Notes: a model not told the origin generated them from the letters alone. Shown: positions 1 through 7,577, counted from the stretch's first letter. The stretch: 16,338 bases of DNA from Chloroflexota bacterium (GCA_005879675.1 VBJE01000048.1:1-16338), one strand, 5' to 3'. A program made the numbers and translations.

Positions 1-237
1 CAGCGCGACAACACGTACGAGCTGGGCACACTGGACGAGGTCGTCGCGCACTTCCGGGACCGGGGCGGCATTGTGTGGACGCAATGGTGCGGGGAGCCGG
101 AGGAGGAAGCCCGGATCAAAGCTGACGCCGGCGGCGTCACGATCCGGACCATCGACGAGGACACGAAGGCCTCCGGGACGTGCCTGGTGTGCGGCCGGCA
201 GGCGAAGTACCGCGTGGCCCTGGCGAAGGCCTACTAG
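1..237 (+). CDS. proS: Prolyl-tRNA synthetase, archaeal/eukaryotic type, C-terminal end (partial)
   Basis: Only the last 78 codons are in the window; the gene starts beyond the left edge. The enzyme charges tRNA-Pro with proline in the cytoplasm. The fragment matches the C-terminal zinc-binding-like domain of the archaeal/eukaryotic-type ProRS. It has a WCG motif (fragment residues 28-30), a run of Glu followed by ARIK, then GTCLVCG and the conserved terminal ALAKAY with the final Tyr that is typical of this class. In relatives the first half of the zinc site usually reads CGxxxCE; here the second Cys is replaced (CGEPEEE), so three of the four expected Cys remain. The TAG stop at 235-237 lies in a CTAG that also holds the stop of the convergent gene. 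The identification is firm although the catalytic domain is not visible. Confidence 0.88.
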   Translation, partial: QRDNTYELGTLDEVVAHFRDRGGIVWTQWCGEPEEEARIKADAGGVTIRTIDEDTKASGTCLVCGRQAKYRVALAKAY

Positions 238-3161
238 CCGACCGGGTTCTCGAACGCCCCGATCGTCGGCGCGTCGGGATGCATCGACTGTTGCGCCATG
301 AGCGCCAGCGTCCCGTTCGCCACCGCGTCCAGCACCGCCTCGGCCACGTCCGGGTGGAAATGGGTGCCCGCACCCTGCCGCACCTCCTCGAGGGCCACCT
401 CCAGCGACATGCCCCTCCGGTAGGGCCGGTCCGACGTCATGGCGTCGATCGCGTCCGCGGCGCTGACGATCCACGCGAACATCGGCAGCTCGTCGCCCTT
501 CTTGCGGTCCGGGTAGCCTTTCCCGTCGTACCGCTCGTGGTGCGACCGCACGATCACGAGCTCGTCGGTGAGCATCTTCAGCACGCTGAGGATGTTGAAG
601 CCGACCGTGGTGTGGGACTTCATCTTCTCGAACTCTTCGTCGGTCAGCTTGCCGGTCTTCGTCAGGATCTCGTCCGGCACGCCGATCTTGCCGATGTCAT
701 GCAACCGGCTCCCGCGCTCGAGGCGCAGCCACGCCCTCTGGTCCTGCGGCGCGTACTTCATCTGGCGCGCGATCATCAGCGCGTACTCGGTCACGCGGTC
801 GGCGTGGCCCGCGGTGTAGCGGTCCTTCGCGTCGCCGGCTCGCGCCAGCGCGACGAGGGACTGGTAGATGACCTCCTCGCGATCCTTGAACAGCCGCGCG
901 TTGTCGATGGCGACCGCGGCCTGGGTGGCGAGCTCGGTGACCAGGTTGCGATGATCCGGCGAGAACGCGTGGCCCAGCCGGTAGTTGGCGAGGAAGACGA
1001 CGCCCAGCGGCCTGCCGCGCAGCACGATCGGCACGCACAGGACCGCGCGCGGGTTGAGGGGGCTCTCTGCCTGCGACTCCTGCACCCGCGCCTCCATCAC
1101 CGGCTCCCCCGACTCCATGACGCGACGGCAGATGTCGCCGCCGAGCTCGAGCGCGAGCTTCTCCGCCGTCGCGTGGTCGGTGCCGAAACCCCCTTTCAGG
1201 ACTAGCCGGCCGCCGTCCTCGAGAGCGAGGCATCCGATCTGCGCCGACGAAGCCTTCGCCGCGCCCGCGAGGACCTGCTGCAGCACCTCGCTCAGGTCCA
1301 GGGTCGAGGTCGCGGCCTGTAGCGCCTCCTGGAGGTTGCTCAGCTCCCAGATGCTGCGCTCGTTCTTCTCGTACAGCTCCGCGTTGCGGACGGCCACGAC
1401 GCCCTGGTTCGCCAGCGTGGCGAGGACCCGCTGGTCGTCAGCCGTCCACTCGCGCTTGCTGTGGTCGAAGACCGACAACGTCCCCCACAGCCGGCCCTCC
1501 TCGAGCATCGGCGTGCAGATCGCGGCGTGCATCCCATACGCGGCCAGGTCGGGCGGCGAGCGCAGGTCGGGCGCGGCCTCGAGGTCGGGTAGGGCTGTGG
1601 CGCGCAGGCTCAGCATCACCGCGCCGATGAGGCCCTGGCCGTTTTGGAACTCCATCCAGTCGACGTCGTCCGGAAAGCCCTTGCACATGATCACGGCCTG
1701 GCGGCCCTCGCCGGTGCCGCGGGTGATCAGGCCCGCCGCCCCGTTGGTGACACGGATCGCGGTCTCGAGCGTCTTCTCTTCGAGCACCAGCGCGCCCTGC
1801 GTGACCGTGGTCAGCGCTTGCGACACCTCGCCGAGCGCGTCGAGCGCTACGTCCAGTCGCGAAGCCTGTCCGGTCACGACCTGGAGCACGCGCGAGTTCT
1901 CGACGGCCAGGCCGGCCATCGAGCTGAGCTCGTCCAGCGCCGCGACATCGTGCTGGGTGAAGCTCGACGTCCCGCGCCTGCCCAGGCACAGGGCGCCCAT
2001 GACGCCGGTCTTGCCGCGGATCGGGATGAGCGCCTCGTTGACGGTGACCGCGTGCGTCTCGAGCCTCAAGCCGCTGAACGTCTGCTGCTCCTCCGTGACT
2101 GCGTTGCGCAGGACGGTCTCGCCGTCGCGGACGCGCGTCAGCGGCTCGTCCGTCTGCTCACCGAGCTGAAAGATGATCGCCCGGCCCGCGTCGTAGGGGA
2201 TCACCTCTTTGCCTCTCTCGAGAACGAGCTCGAGAGCCTCGTCCATCGTCTTGCCCGACGCCTCGCGCACGAGCTCGTTGATCAGCGAGTAACGCGCCGA
2301 CTCCTTGAGCGAGAGGGCGACCGCGTGCGCGTTCGCGATCTGCGCGGCGGCGCGCAGGGTGAGCGTCGTCGCCAGGCGGCGGTCGTCATCGGTGAACGGG
2401 CCGACGCGGCTGCCGAGCAGGATGAAACCGCCGATGCGATCGCCGATCGGCATCGGGGTGGCAAGCGCGCCTGCCACCTGCAGGTCGTCGGGGACGTAGT
2501 TGAAGAGCTCCTTCAGGGCACCGTTGCCCACGGCGGAGTACGTCCGGCCGGCCTCGACCGAGGTAAGCATTGCGCCCGAGCCGTTCGAGGACCGGTTGAT
2601 CGTCATCGCGTGGAGTCCGTCGAGCCCGACGCCCGGGAGCTGGGGCACGAACTGTCGGGAATCGCCGGTTGCGAGGTAGCAGCAGGCGATGTCGGCGCCC
2701 ACCTGGCGGGCGATGTTCGAGGTCAGCGCCGACATATCGCCCGCCGGCGCGGCGGCTTCGGCATCGGAGGTGGCGGCGAGGAAGGCGCGGTGCTTGAGCT
2801 GCAGGTCGCGGCCCTGGCGGTCGATCGTGTCGGCCAGGCTGCGGTAGGCGAGGCCGCCGATCGCCCCACCGGCGCCGAGCAGTGCGAGCCCGACCACCTG
2901 CAGGACGAGGTCGCCCTGGCGGAGGTTGAACTGGGCGATGACCACTGTGAGGACGAAGGCAGTGCCGGCCAGCGGGATGGCCAGCCGCCACTCGCGGTAC
3001 AGGACCCCGGCGCCGACGCCGAGCAGGCCGGCCGCCGCGGCGAAGGCGGTCGACCACCCCACGTGACCGCTTCCGTTCAGGGTTGCGCCCGCCAGGAGGA
3101 GCCCGGCGGCACCCAAGGAGGAGCCGATCCGGAAGCTCAAAACCGCCCTTTTGGAAGTCAT
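234..3161 (-). CDS. Membrane-anchored multi-GAF HD-GYP domain protein (probable c-di-GMP phosphodiesterase)
   Basis: A 975-residue protein starting at ATG 3161. Residues about 13-106 hold three to four hydrophobic segments, which anchor it in the membrane. Four GAF-like sensor domains follow at about 143-280, 307-426, 457-597 and 623-757; the boundaries are judged by eye from the recurring pattern (for example AAAQIANA, AGLAVENS, GVVAVRNAELY, AAVAIDNARLF). The C-terminal HD-GYP domain spans about 765-950. It shows HADRV (786-790), HDIGKIGVPD (821-830), SHHERYDGKGYPD (873-885) and SAADAIDAMTSDRPYR (900-915). All the metal-binding His/Asp motifs and the GYP signature are present, so c-di-GMP hydrolysis is likely. 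The usual KxHPxxG is KSHTTVG here. What the GAF domains bind cannot be told. The gene is divergent from rel, 77 bp away, and its stop shares a CTAG with the proS stop. No clear Shine-Dalgarno precedes the ATG. Confidence 0.9.
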   Translation of the reverse strand: MTSKRAVLSFRIGSSLGAAGLLLAGATLNGSGHVGWSTAFAAAAGLLGVGAGVLYREWRLAIPLAGTAFVLTVVIAQFNLRQGDLVLQVVGLALLGAGGAIGGLAYRSLADTIDRQGRDLQLKHRAFLAATSDAEAAAPAGDMSALTSNIARQVGADIACCYLATGDSRQFVPQLPGVGLDGLHAMTINRSSNGSGAMLTSVEAGRTYSAVGNGALKELFNYVPDDLQVAGALATPMPIGDRIGGFILLGSRVGPFTDDDRRLATTLTLRAAAQIANAHAVALSLKESARYSLINELVREASGKTMDEALELVLERGKEVIPYDAGRAIIFQLGEQTDEPLTRVRDGETVLRNAVTEEQQTFSGLRLETHAVTVNEALIPIRGKTGVMGALCLGRRGTSSFTQHDVAALDELSSMAGLAVENSRVLQVVTGQASRLDVALDALGEVSQALTTVTQGALVLEEKTLETAIRVTNGAAGLITRGTGEGRQAVIMCKGFPDDVDWMEFQNGQGLIGAVMLSLRATALPDLEAAPDLRSPPDLAAYGMHAAICTPMLEEGRLWGTLSVFDHSKREWTADDQRVLATLANQGVVAVRNAELYEKNERSIWELSNLQEALQAATSTLDLSEVLQQVLAGAAKASSAQIGCLALEDGGRLVLKGGFGTDHATAEKLALELGGDICRRVMESGEPVMEARVQESQAESPLNPRAVLCVPIVLRGRPLGVVFLANYRLGHAFSPDHRNLVTELATQAAVAIDNARLFKDREEVIYQSLVALARAGDAKDRYTAGHADRVTEYALMIARQMKYAPQDQRAWLRLERGSRLHDIGKIGVPDEILTKTGKLTDEEFEKMKSHTTVGFNILSVLKMLTDELVIVRSHHERYDGKGYPDRKKGDELPMFAWIVSAADAIDAMTSDRPYRRGMSLEVALEEVRQGAGTHFHPDVAEAVLDAVANGTLALMAQQSMHPDAPTIGAFENPVG

Positions 3162-3177
3162 TTGGCGGCAAGTAAGT

Positions 3178-3238
3178 CTAGGTTTGTGCCGGTGAGGGGA
3201 ACCTAGATAGCGAACTTAAACTTCATGTCAGGCACAAA
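3178..3238. promoter_or_regulatory. Divergent control region with nested inverted repeats
   Basis: The 77 bp between the HD-GYP gene (leftward) and rel (rightward) must hold both leaders. Two inverted repeats are visible: CTAGGTT (3178-3184) with AACCTAG (3200-3206), 15 nt spacer, and TTTGTGCC (3183-3190) with GGCACAAA (3231-3238), 40 nt spacer. The arms overlap at 3183-3184, so the two foldings compete. The second arm ends exactly before the TTG start of rel. No convincing sigma-70 -35/-10 pair was found. An operator or an RNA structure over the rel start are both possible; the role is inference. Confidence 0.4.
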
Positions 3239-5368
3239 TTGACGGTTTCCGAGCTTCTCAGGATCGCCGACCACCTCGACCCGAAGGACCAGGTGATGGT
3301 GCGGAAGGCGTACGAGCGCGCCGCCCTGGCCCACCGCGGCCAGCACCGGCTGTCGGGCGAGGACTACGTCAACCACCCGCTCGAGGTTGCCGCCATCCTC
3401 GCCGACCTGGAGCTGGACGCGGCGACGATCGCGGCCGCCCTGCTCCACGACACGGTCGAGGACACCAACCTGACCGCCGAAGAGGTCAAGCGCGAGTTCG
3501 GTCCCGAGGTGGCGCGCCTGGTCGACGGCGTGACCAAGCTGGGTCGGATCTCCCTCCGCACCGACCAGCAGCAGCAGGCCGAGAACATCCGCAAGATGAT
3601 GGTCGCGATGGCGGAGGACCTCCGCGTGGTCCTCATCAAGCTCGCCGACCGGCTGCACAACATGCGCACCCTGGAGCCGCTTGCGGAGCCGAAGCGGCGC
3701 AAGATCTCGCGCGAGACCCTCGACATCTACGCGCCGCTCGCGCACCGGCTCGGCATCGGCCAGATCAAGTGGGAGCTCGAGGACCTGGCGTTCCGCCACC
3801 TCGAGCCAGACGCGTACGAAGACGTCGTCAGCCGCATCGCGCGCAAGCGCGCGGACCGCGAGGCGCTCGTTTCCGACCTGCGCGAGATCCTCGCCCGCGA
3901 GCTGGAGAAGGTTGGCATCCAGGCCGACATCACCGGCCGCCCGAAGCACATGTACTCCGTCTGGCAGAAGATGACCCGCGAGGCCAAGGAGTTCTCCGAG
4001 ATCTACGACCTCTCGGCCATCCGCGTCCTTGTCGACTCGGTACGCGACTGCTACGGCGTCCTCGGCGTCGTCCACTCGCTCTGGAAGCCCATGCCCGGGC
4101 GGTTCAAGGACTACGTCGCCATGCCGAAGTCGAACGGCTACCAATCGCTGCACACGACCGTCATCACCCACACCGGCGAGCCGATCGAGATCCAGATCCG
4201 AACCCAGGAGATGCATCGCGTGGCCGAGTTCGGCGTCGCCGCCCACTGGACATATAAGGAAGGGGGGAAGGACGCGAGCTTCGACCAGAAGCTCTCCTGG
4301 CTGCGCAGCCTGCTCGAATGGCAGGGCGAGGTGGGGGACGCCGAGTCGTTCCTGAACACCGTCAAGGTCGACCTCTTCCAGGACGAGGTCTACGTTTTCA
4401 CGCCGCGCGGCGATGTCATCAACCTCCCGGCCGACTCGACGCCGGTGGATTTCGCGTACCGCATCCACACCGAGGTCGGTCACCACTGCATCGGCGCCAA
4501 GGTCAACGGTCGGATGGTGCCGCTCGAGTACGCGCTCCAGAACGGCGAGATCGTCGAGATCCTCACCTCGAAGGGACCGCACGGGCCCAGCCGCGACTGG
4601 CTCAACTTCGTCAAGAGCGCATCGGCCAAGGAGCGGATCCGCAAATGGTTCAAGAGCCAGAGCCGCGAGGAAAACGTGGCCAAGGGCCATGACCTGCTCG
4701 ACAAGGAGCTCCACCGCATGCACCGCGTCAGCCTCGCGGACCTGCCGGAGAACAAGCTCCAGGAGATCGCGTCCCTGCACAGGTTCGCGACTGTCGACGA
4801 CTTCATGGCCGCGATCGGCTATGGCGACCTTTCGCCGCACGCCGTGGTCATGCGCATGGCGCTGAACCTGGACTCGCCCGGAGGCGACCTGCGCACCATC
4901 CCACTGATTCCCCAGGTCCAGCCTTCGCCGCGCGTGCTGGTCCGCGGCGAGAAGGGGATCCTGACCACGATCGCAACCTGTTGCCAGCCCGTCCCCGGTG
5001 ACGCGATCATCGGCTACACGACTCGCGGCAAGGGCGTCACGGTGCACCGCGCGGACTGCATCAATGCGGTCAACGCGCAGGACTCGTCGCGCGTGGTGCC
5101 TGTCGACTGGGAGGCGGATGCGACGCATCTCTACCCGGTCGCGATCAAGATCGAGGCGTTCGACCGCCAGGGCCTCATGCGCGACATCGCCACGGTCGTG
5201 GCCGAGAACCGCGTCAACATGTCGGCGCTCGAGGTGCACGTATACGACGACAAGACGGCCGTCGTCTCGACCACGGTGGAGATCGACTCGCTGGCGCAGC
5301 TCTCGCGCCTGATGGAGAAGCTGGAGGGGGTGAAGGACGTGCACACGGTGGCGCGCGAAGCTTCGTGA
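3239..5368 (+). CDS. rel: Bifunctional (p)ppGpp synthetase/hydrolase Rel/SpoT
   Basis: A 709-residue long RSH enzyme that makes and degrades the alarmone (p)ppGpp in the stringent response. Order of domains: HD hydrolase at about 24-180 (H46, and H70-D71 in LLHDTVEDT); synthetase at about 235-345 with GRFKDYVAMPKSNGYQSLHT (287-306) and EIQIRTQEMH (317-326); TGS at about 382-442 (VYVFTPRGDVINLP); the CC/zinc-finger region at about 575-607 with ATCCQPVPGD, H603 and C607; and a C-terminal ACT domain at about 632-705. The RFKD motif is of the RxKD type found in bifunctional Rel enzymes, and the hydrolase motif is intact, so both activities are expected. The start is TTG 3239: an in-frame TAG at 3179 and no ATG, GTG or other TTG between leave no longer alternative. 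A weak AGG lies 6 nt upstream. The TGA stop overlaps the next start (GTGA). Confidence 0.95.
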   Translation: MTVSELLRIADHLDPKDQVMVRKAYERAALAHRGQHRLSGEDYVNHPLEVAAILADLELDAATIAAALLHDTVEDTNLTAEEVKREFGPEVARLVDGVTKLGRISLRTDQQQQAENIRKMMVAMAEDLRVVLIKLADRLHNMRTLEPLAEPKRRKISRETLDIYAPLAHRLGIGQIKWELEDLAFRHLEPDAYEDVVSRIARKRADREALVSDLREILARELEKVGIQADITGRPKHMYSVWQKMTREAKEFSEIYDLSAIRVLVDSVRDCYGVLGVVHSLWKPMPGRFKDYVAMPKSNGYQSLHTTVITHTGEPIEIQIRTQEMHRVAEFGVAAHWTYKEGGKDASFDQKLSWLRSLLEWQGEVGDAESFLNTVKVDLFQDEVYVFTPRGDVINLPADSTPVDFAYRIHTEVGHHCIGAKVNGRMVPLEYALQNGEIVEILTSKGPHGPSRDWLNFVKSASAKERIRKWFKSQSREENVAKGHDLLDKELHRMHRVSLADLPENKLQEIASLHRFATVDDFMAAIGYGDLSPHAVVMRMALNLDSPGGDLRTIPLIPQVQPSPRVLVRGEKGILTTIATCCQPVPGDAIIGYTTRGKGVTVHRADCINAVNAQDSSRVVPVDWEADATHLYPVAIKIEAFDRQGLMRDIATVVAENRVNMSALEVHVYDDKTAVVSTTVEIDSLAQLSRLMEKLEGVKDVHTVAREAS

Positions 5369-6296
5369 GGCGCGGCTCGCGCGAGGTTCGTCTCGACGCT
5401 CCCGTCGAAACCGCGTGGAATGCCCTGGTCTCTCCGATGCGGCATCGGTGGTACTACCGGCTGACACCTGAAGGTGAGTTTGCGAAGGGCCGCACGATCC
5501 GCTGGGTCGACGGCGGCGGCGCGCCGGCGGAGGAGTCCGAGGTGGTCGAGCTCGAGGCGCCCAACCGCCTCGTGATGCACACCAGGTACCTCTACGCACC
5601 CGCGGGAGATCGCGACCCACCGCAAGGGATGCCGCGTGCGCATGTCATGGGAGGCCGGCGAGATCGTGGCCGGCCTGCTCGAGTCAGAGGCCGACAACCT
5701 CCTCCGGGCGTTGCGGCTCGAGCACGATCCGGCGGCGCAGGCTGAGATCGCCCGGGTTCCCACCATTGGCGCGATCGAGGTCCACGACGTCAGCCCGGAT
5801 CGACTCGCCGACTACCAGGCGTTCTTCGACCACGACGCGTTCCGAGACTATCCGGGATGGCAGTCGTGCTACTGCATGGAGACCCACCGCACGCAGACCG
5901 ACGAGGAGTGGGCGGTACGCACCGCGCAAGACAACCGCCGCGACATGAGCAAGGCGATCCGGGAGGAAAAAGTGACCGGCCTGCTGGCCTACGTCGCCGG
6001 CAAGCCCGTCGGATGGTGCAACTACGGCGAGACCACCCGGCTCAACGGGGTGATGCATCGGTTCGGCCTGAATGATCGCGGCGCCCTATCGCAAGCACGG
6101 CGTGGCGACCGCGTTGCTGGAGGCCGCCCTCGAGCGCCTGCGTGCGCGAGGCGTCCGCGTCGCCGAGGCGTATCCGGGCCGGCAGCAGGACTCGCCGCAG
6201 GGCAACTATCGTGGGCCCCTCCAGATGTTCCTCCGCGCGGGCTTCGAGCCCTACCGCGAAACCGAACGGCACCTCATCGTCCGCAAGCCTCTTTGA
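5365..6296 (+). pseudogene. Disrupted SRPBCC (AHSA1-like) - GNAT acetyltransferase fusion gene
   Basis: The reading starts at GTG 5365, which overlaps the rel stop. The first frame gives an SRPBCC/AHSA1-like start (REVRLDAPVETAWNALVSP, then PNRLVMHTRYLYAPA) up to about 5605. Coherent sequence then continues one frame over (CRVRMSWEAGEIV) without a stop into an acetyltransferase-like part (YPGWQSCYCMETH, GLLAYVAGKPVGWCNYGE) up to about 6068. A second shift leads to the GNAT acetyl-CoA-binding core (APYRKHGVATALLEAALERL) and the ending MFLRAGFEPYRETERHLIV, with stop TGA 6294-6296. At each break the protein also looks short by roughly ten residues compared with these folds, so small deletions fit better than single-base errors. 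The substrate is unknown. Either a decayed gene or local assembly error is possible; neighbouring genes are intact. Confidence 0.7.
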
Positions 6297-6919
6297 CCGT
6301 CCACATCGAGGTCACCGCCGACCGCCGCTTCGGCACCAACTCCTACCTCGTCGAGGACGACGGCACGCACGACGCGGTGATCATCGACTCCAACCTCGAG
6401 CCCGACCTCATCGTCGAGCTGGCCAGGAGCCGCAGCGCCAACGTCAGGGCGATCCTCCTGACGCACACCGACCTGGACCACATCGCCGGCCTGCACGAGC
6501 TGCGCGATGCCTTCGGTCCGGTGCCGATCGCGGTCCACGACGCCGAGCGCGAGGTGGTCGAGCAGGGCAAGCCGCTGCGGCGGGAGTTCGGGCCGATCGC
6601 GACCCAGGTGGACAACGTCGCCAGTCTCGCGGATGGCGAGAGATTCCGCGCCGGCTCGCTCGAGTTCGAGGTCCTGCACACGCCAGGCCACAGCCCGGGC
6701 GGCGTGACGCTGAAGATCGACGGCTACCTGTTCACCGGCGATGCTCTCTTCGCGGGCTCGGTGGGCCGATCCGACTTCGCCAACTCCGACGGCCACGACC
6801 TCATCGAAGGCATCCGCGTCAAGCTGCTCGCGCAGCCGGACGACATGATCGTCTACAGCGGCCACGGTCCCGCAACCACGATCGGCCGCGAGCGCCGAAC
6901 GAACCCCTTCCTTACATAG
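6293..6919 (+). CDS. Metallo-beta-lactamase-fold hydrolase, glyoxalase II-like
   Basis: A 208-residue protein starting at TTG 6293, which overlaps the TGA of the preceding gene (TTGA). Metal-binding motifs are LTHTDLDHIAG (56-66), HTPGHSPGG (129-137), FTGDALFAGSVGRSDF (147-162) and SGHGPATTIGRE (189-200), followed by NPFL at the end. This order and the GHGP-TTIG-E-NPF ending fit the small hydroxyacylglutathione-hydrolase-like (GloC/YcbL) group, which hydrolyses thioesters in the cytoplasm. The usual HxHxDH motif is HxDxDH here, a substitution also seen in other members of the superfamily. The substrate cannot be assigned. The frame is open upstream into the GNAT part, so a gene caller could report a false fusion. 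Tight overlaps suggest an operon with rel. Confidence 0.85.
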   Translation: MTVHIEVTADRRFGTNSYLVEDDGTHDAVIIDSNLEPDLIVELARSRSANVRAILLTHTDLDHIAGLHELRDAFGPVPIAVHDAEREVVEQGKPLRREFGPIATQVDNVASLADGERFRAGSLEFEVLHTPGHSPGGVTLKIDGYLFTGDALFAGSVGRSDFANSDGHDLIEGIRVKLLAQPDDMIVYSGHGPATTIGRERRTNPFLT

Positions 6920-6945
6920 CCCACAGTGGAGCTGAAGCCCGGATT

Positions 6946-7000
6946 CACCTGGGCCAGGCGGTCGTTGGGGATGACAATCAGCGTGTCATCCTCACCGCGC
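6946..7000 (-). repeat. Degenerate copy of an internal ftsZ segment
   Basis: Positions 6946-6975 are identical over 30 nt to 8134-8163 inside ftsZ, and 6976-7000 match 8164-8188 with 6 differences, giving 49 of 55 identical. The copy has the same orientation as ftsZ, about 1.2 kb downstream of it. In ftsZ this segment encodes the DALIVIPNDRLAQV region (about residues 165-183). The fragment has no start and lies in the gap between two convergent genes, so it is a non-coding remnant of duplication or recombination. A weak further match (TGGAGCT) lies to its left at 6927-6933. Confidence 0.75.
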
Positions 7001-7017
7001 CAGCCACCGACTTGGGC

Positions 7018-7079
7018 CGATAGTCGCGACTATCGCCCGACCTGTCACCTTACTGACGCCGATAGTCCGGACTATCGGC
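7018..7079. repeat. Pair of related perfect palindromes between convergent genes
   Basis: The first palindrome is 18 bp (7018-7035, CGATAGTCGCGACTATCG) and the second 22 bp (7058-7079, core GATAGTCCGGACTATC). They share the half-site GATAGTC, and their centres are 42 bp apart, about four helical turns. They lie in the 182 bp between the hydrolase gene (+) and nrdR (-), next to the ftsZ-like fragment. No T-tract follows either one, so they are not classic intrinsic terminators. They could be binding sites for a dimeric protein, a dispersed palindromic repeat, or RNA hairpins that protect or end both transcripts. Confidence 0.65.
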
Positions 7080-7101
7080 CGTGCGTCCATCGCCGTGAAG
7101 A

Positions 7102-7563
7102 TTACGAACGACGCGAGCTCAGTACCTGTTCGATCTCCCGCTTGACCTGCTGCAGATCCATGAACTCCCGGTATACCGACGCAAAGCGGATGTAGGCCAC
7201 CTCGTCCAGGTCGCGCAGCCGGTCCATCACCATCTCACCGATCTCCTGGCTCGGGATCTCGACGCGTCCCGAGCGCCTCAGCTCCGCCTCGATGTCGTCG
7301 ACGATCGCCCGCAGCCGCTCGGGCGAGATGTCCCGCTTCTCAGTCGCCTTCTTCAGGCCGTTGAACAGCTTCTGGGGGTCGAAGTCCTCGCGGCGCCCGT
7401 CCTTCTTGGTGACGAAGAACGGCACCGTCTCGATGCGCTCGTAGGTGGTGAATCGCTGCCCGCACTGCAGACACTCGCGCCTCCGCCGGATCGCCTCGCC
7501 GACCTCTGAGTCGCGCGAGTCGACCACCTTCAGGTCGTGGTGACCGCAGTACGGGCAACGCAA
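7102..7563 (-). CDS. nrdR: Transcriptional repressor NrdR
   Basis: A 153-residue protein, the normal length for NrdR, which senses ATP/dATP and represses ribonucleotide reductase genes. The N-terminal zinc ribbon has C3, C6, C31 and C34 (RCPYCG; ECLQCGQRFTTYERIE). The ATP-cone covers about residues 48-138 (VTKKDGRREDFDPQKL; AYIRFASVYREFMD). The start is TTG 7563, supported by an AGAGGAG Shine-Dalgarno 7 nt upstream and by the position of the first Cys pair. It follows ftsZ by only 18 bp, so the two are very likely co-transcribed, which places control of dNTP supply in the division operon. No obvious NrdR box was seen in this window. Confidence 0.96.
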   Translation of the reverse strand: MRCPYCGHHDLKVVDSRDSEVGEAIRRRRECLQCGQRFTTYERIETVPFFVTKKDGRREDFDPQKLFNGLKKATEKRDISPERLRAIVDDIEAELRRSGRVEIPSQEIGEMVMDRLRDLDEVAYIRFASVYREFMDLQQVKREIEQVLSSRRS

Positions 7564-7570
7564 CGAACAA

Positions 7571-7577
7571 CTCCTCT
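7571..7577 (-). promoter_or_regulatory. Shine-Dalgarno site fixing the TTG start of nrdR
   Basis: On the minus strand AGAGGAG ends 7 nt before the TTG at 7563. It lies in the 18 bp between the ftsZ stop and nrdR and decides the TTG start. Confidence 0.75.

Noticed and set aside
1644..3206. Long open frame of 520 codons on the + strand opposite the HD-GYP gene
   Set aside because: It lies antisense to a gene with clear domain motifs, has Arg/Asp/Glu/Ala-biased sequence without any recognisable motif, and is the usual by-product of high GC.
3203..5620. Open frame of 805 codons on the - strand opposite rel
   Set aside because: It mirrors the codon pattern of rel, has no domain motif, and runs over the rel start and into the next gene.
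5636..6919. A single 427-codon frame joining SRPBCC-GNAT pieces to the hydrolase
   Set aside because: The GNAT core continues in another frame to a stop at 6294-6296, and the hydrolase begins at the overlapping TTG; the joined frame between about 6070 and 6292 is nonsense.
7018..7079. Intrinsic (rho-independent) terminators for the hydrolase gene and nrdR
   Set aside because: The hairpins have no loop-spaced stem and no T-tract on either strand, so they were recorded as palindromic repeats instead.
6920..7200. Small + strand open frame of 89 codons after the hydrolase gene
   Set aside because: It runs through the ftsZ-like fragment, both palindromes and antisense into nrdR; no ribosome site or family features.
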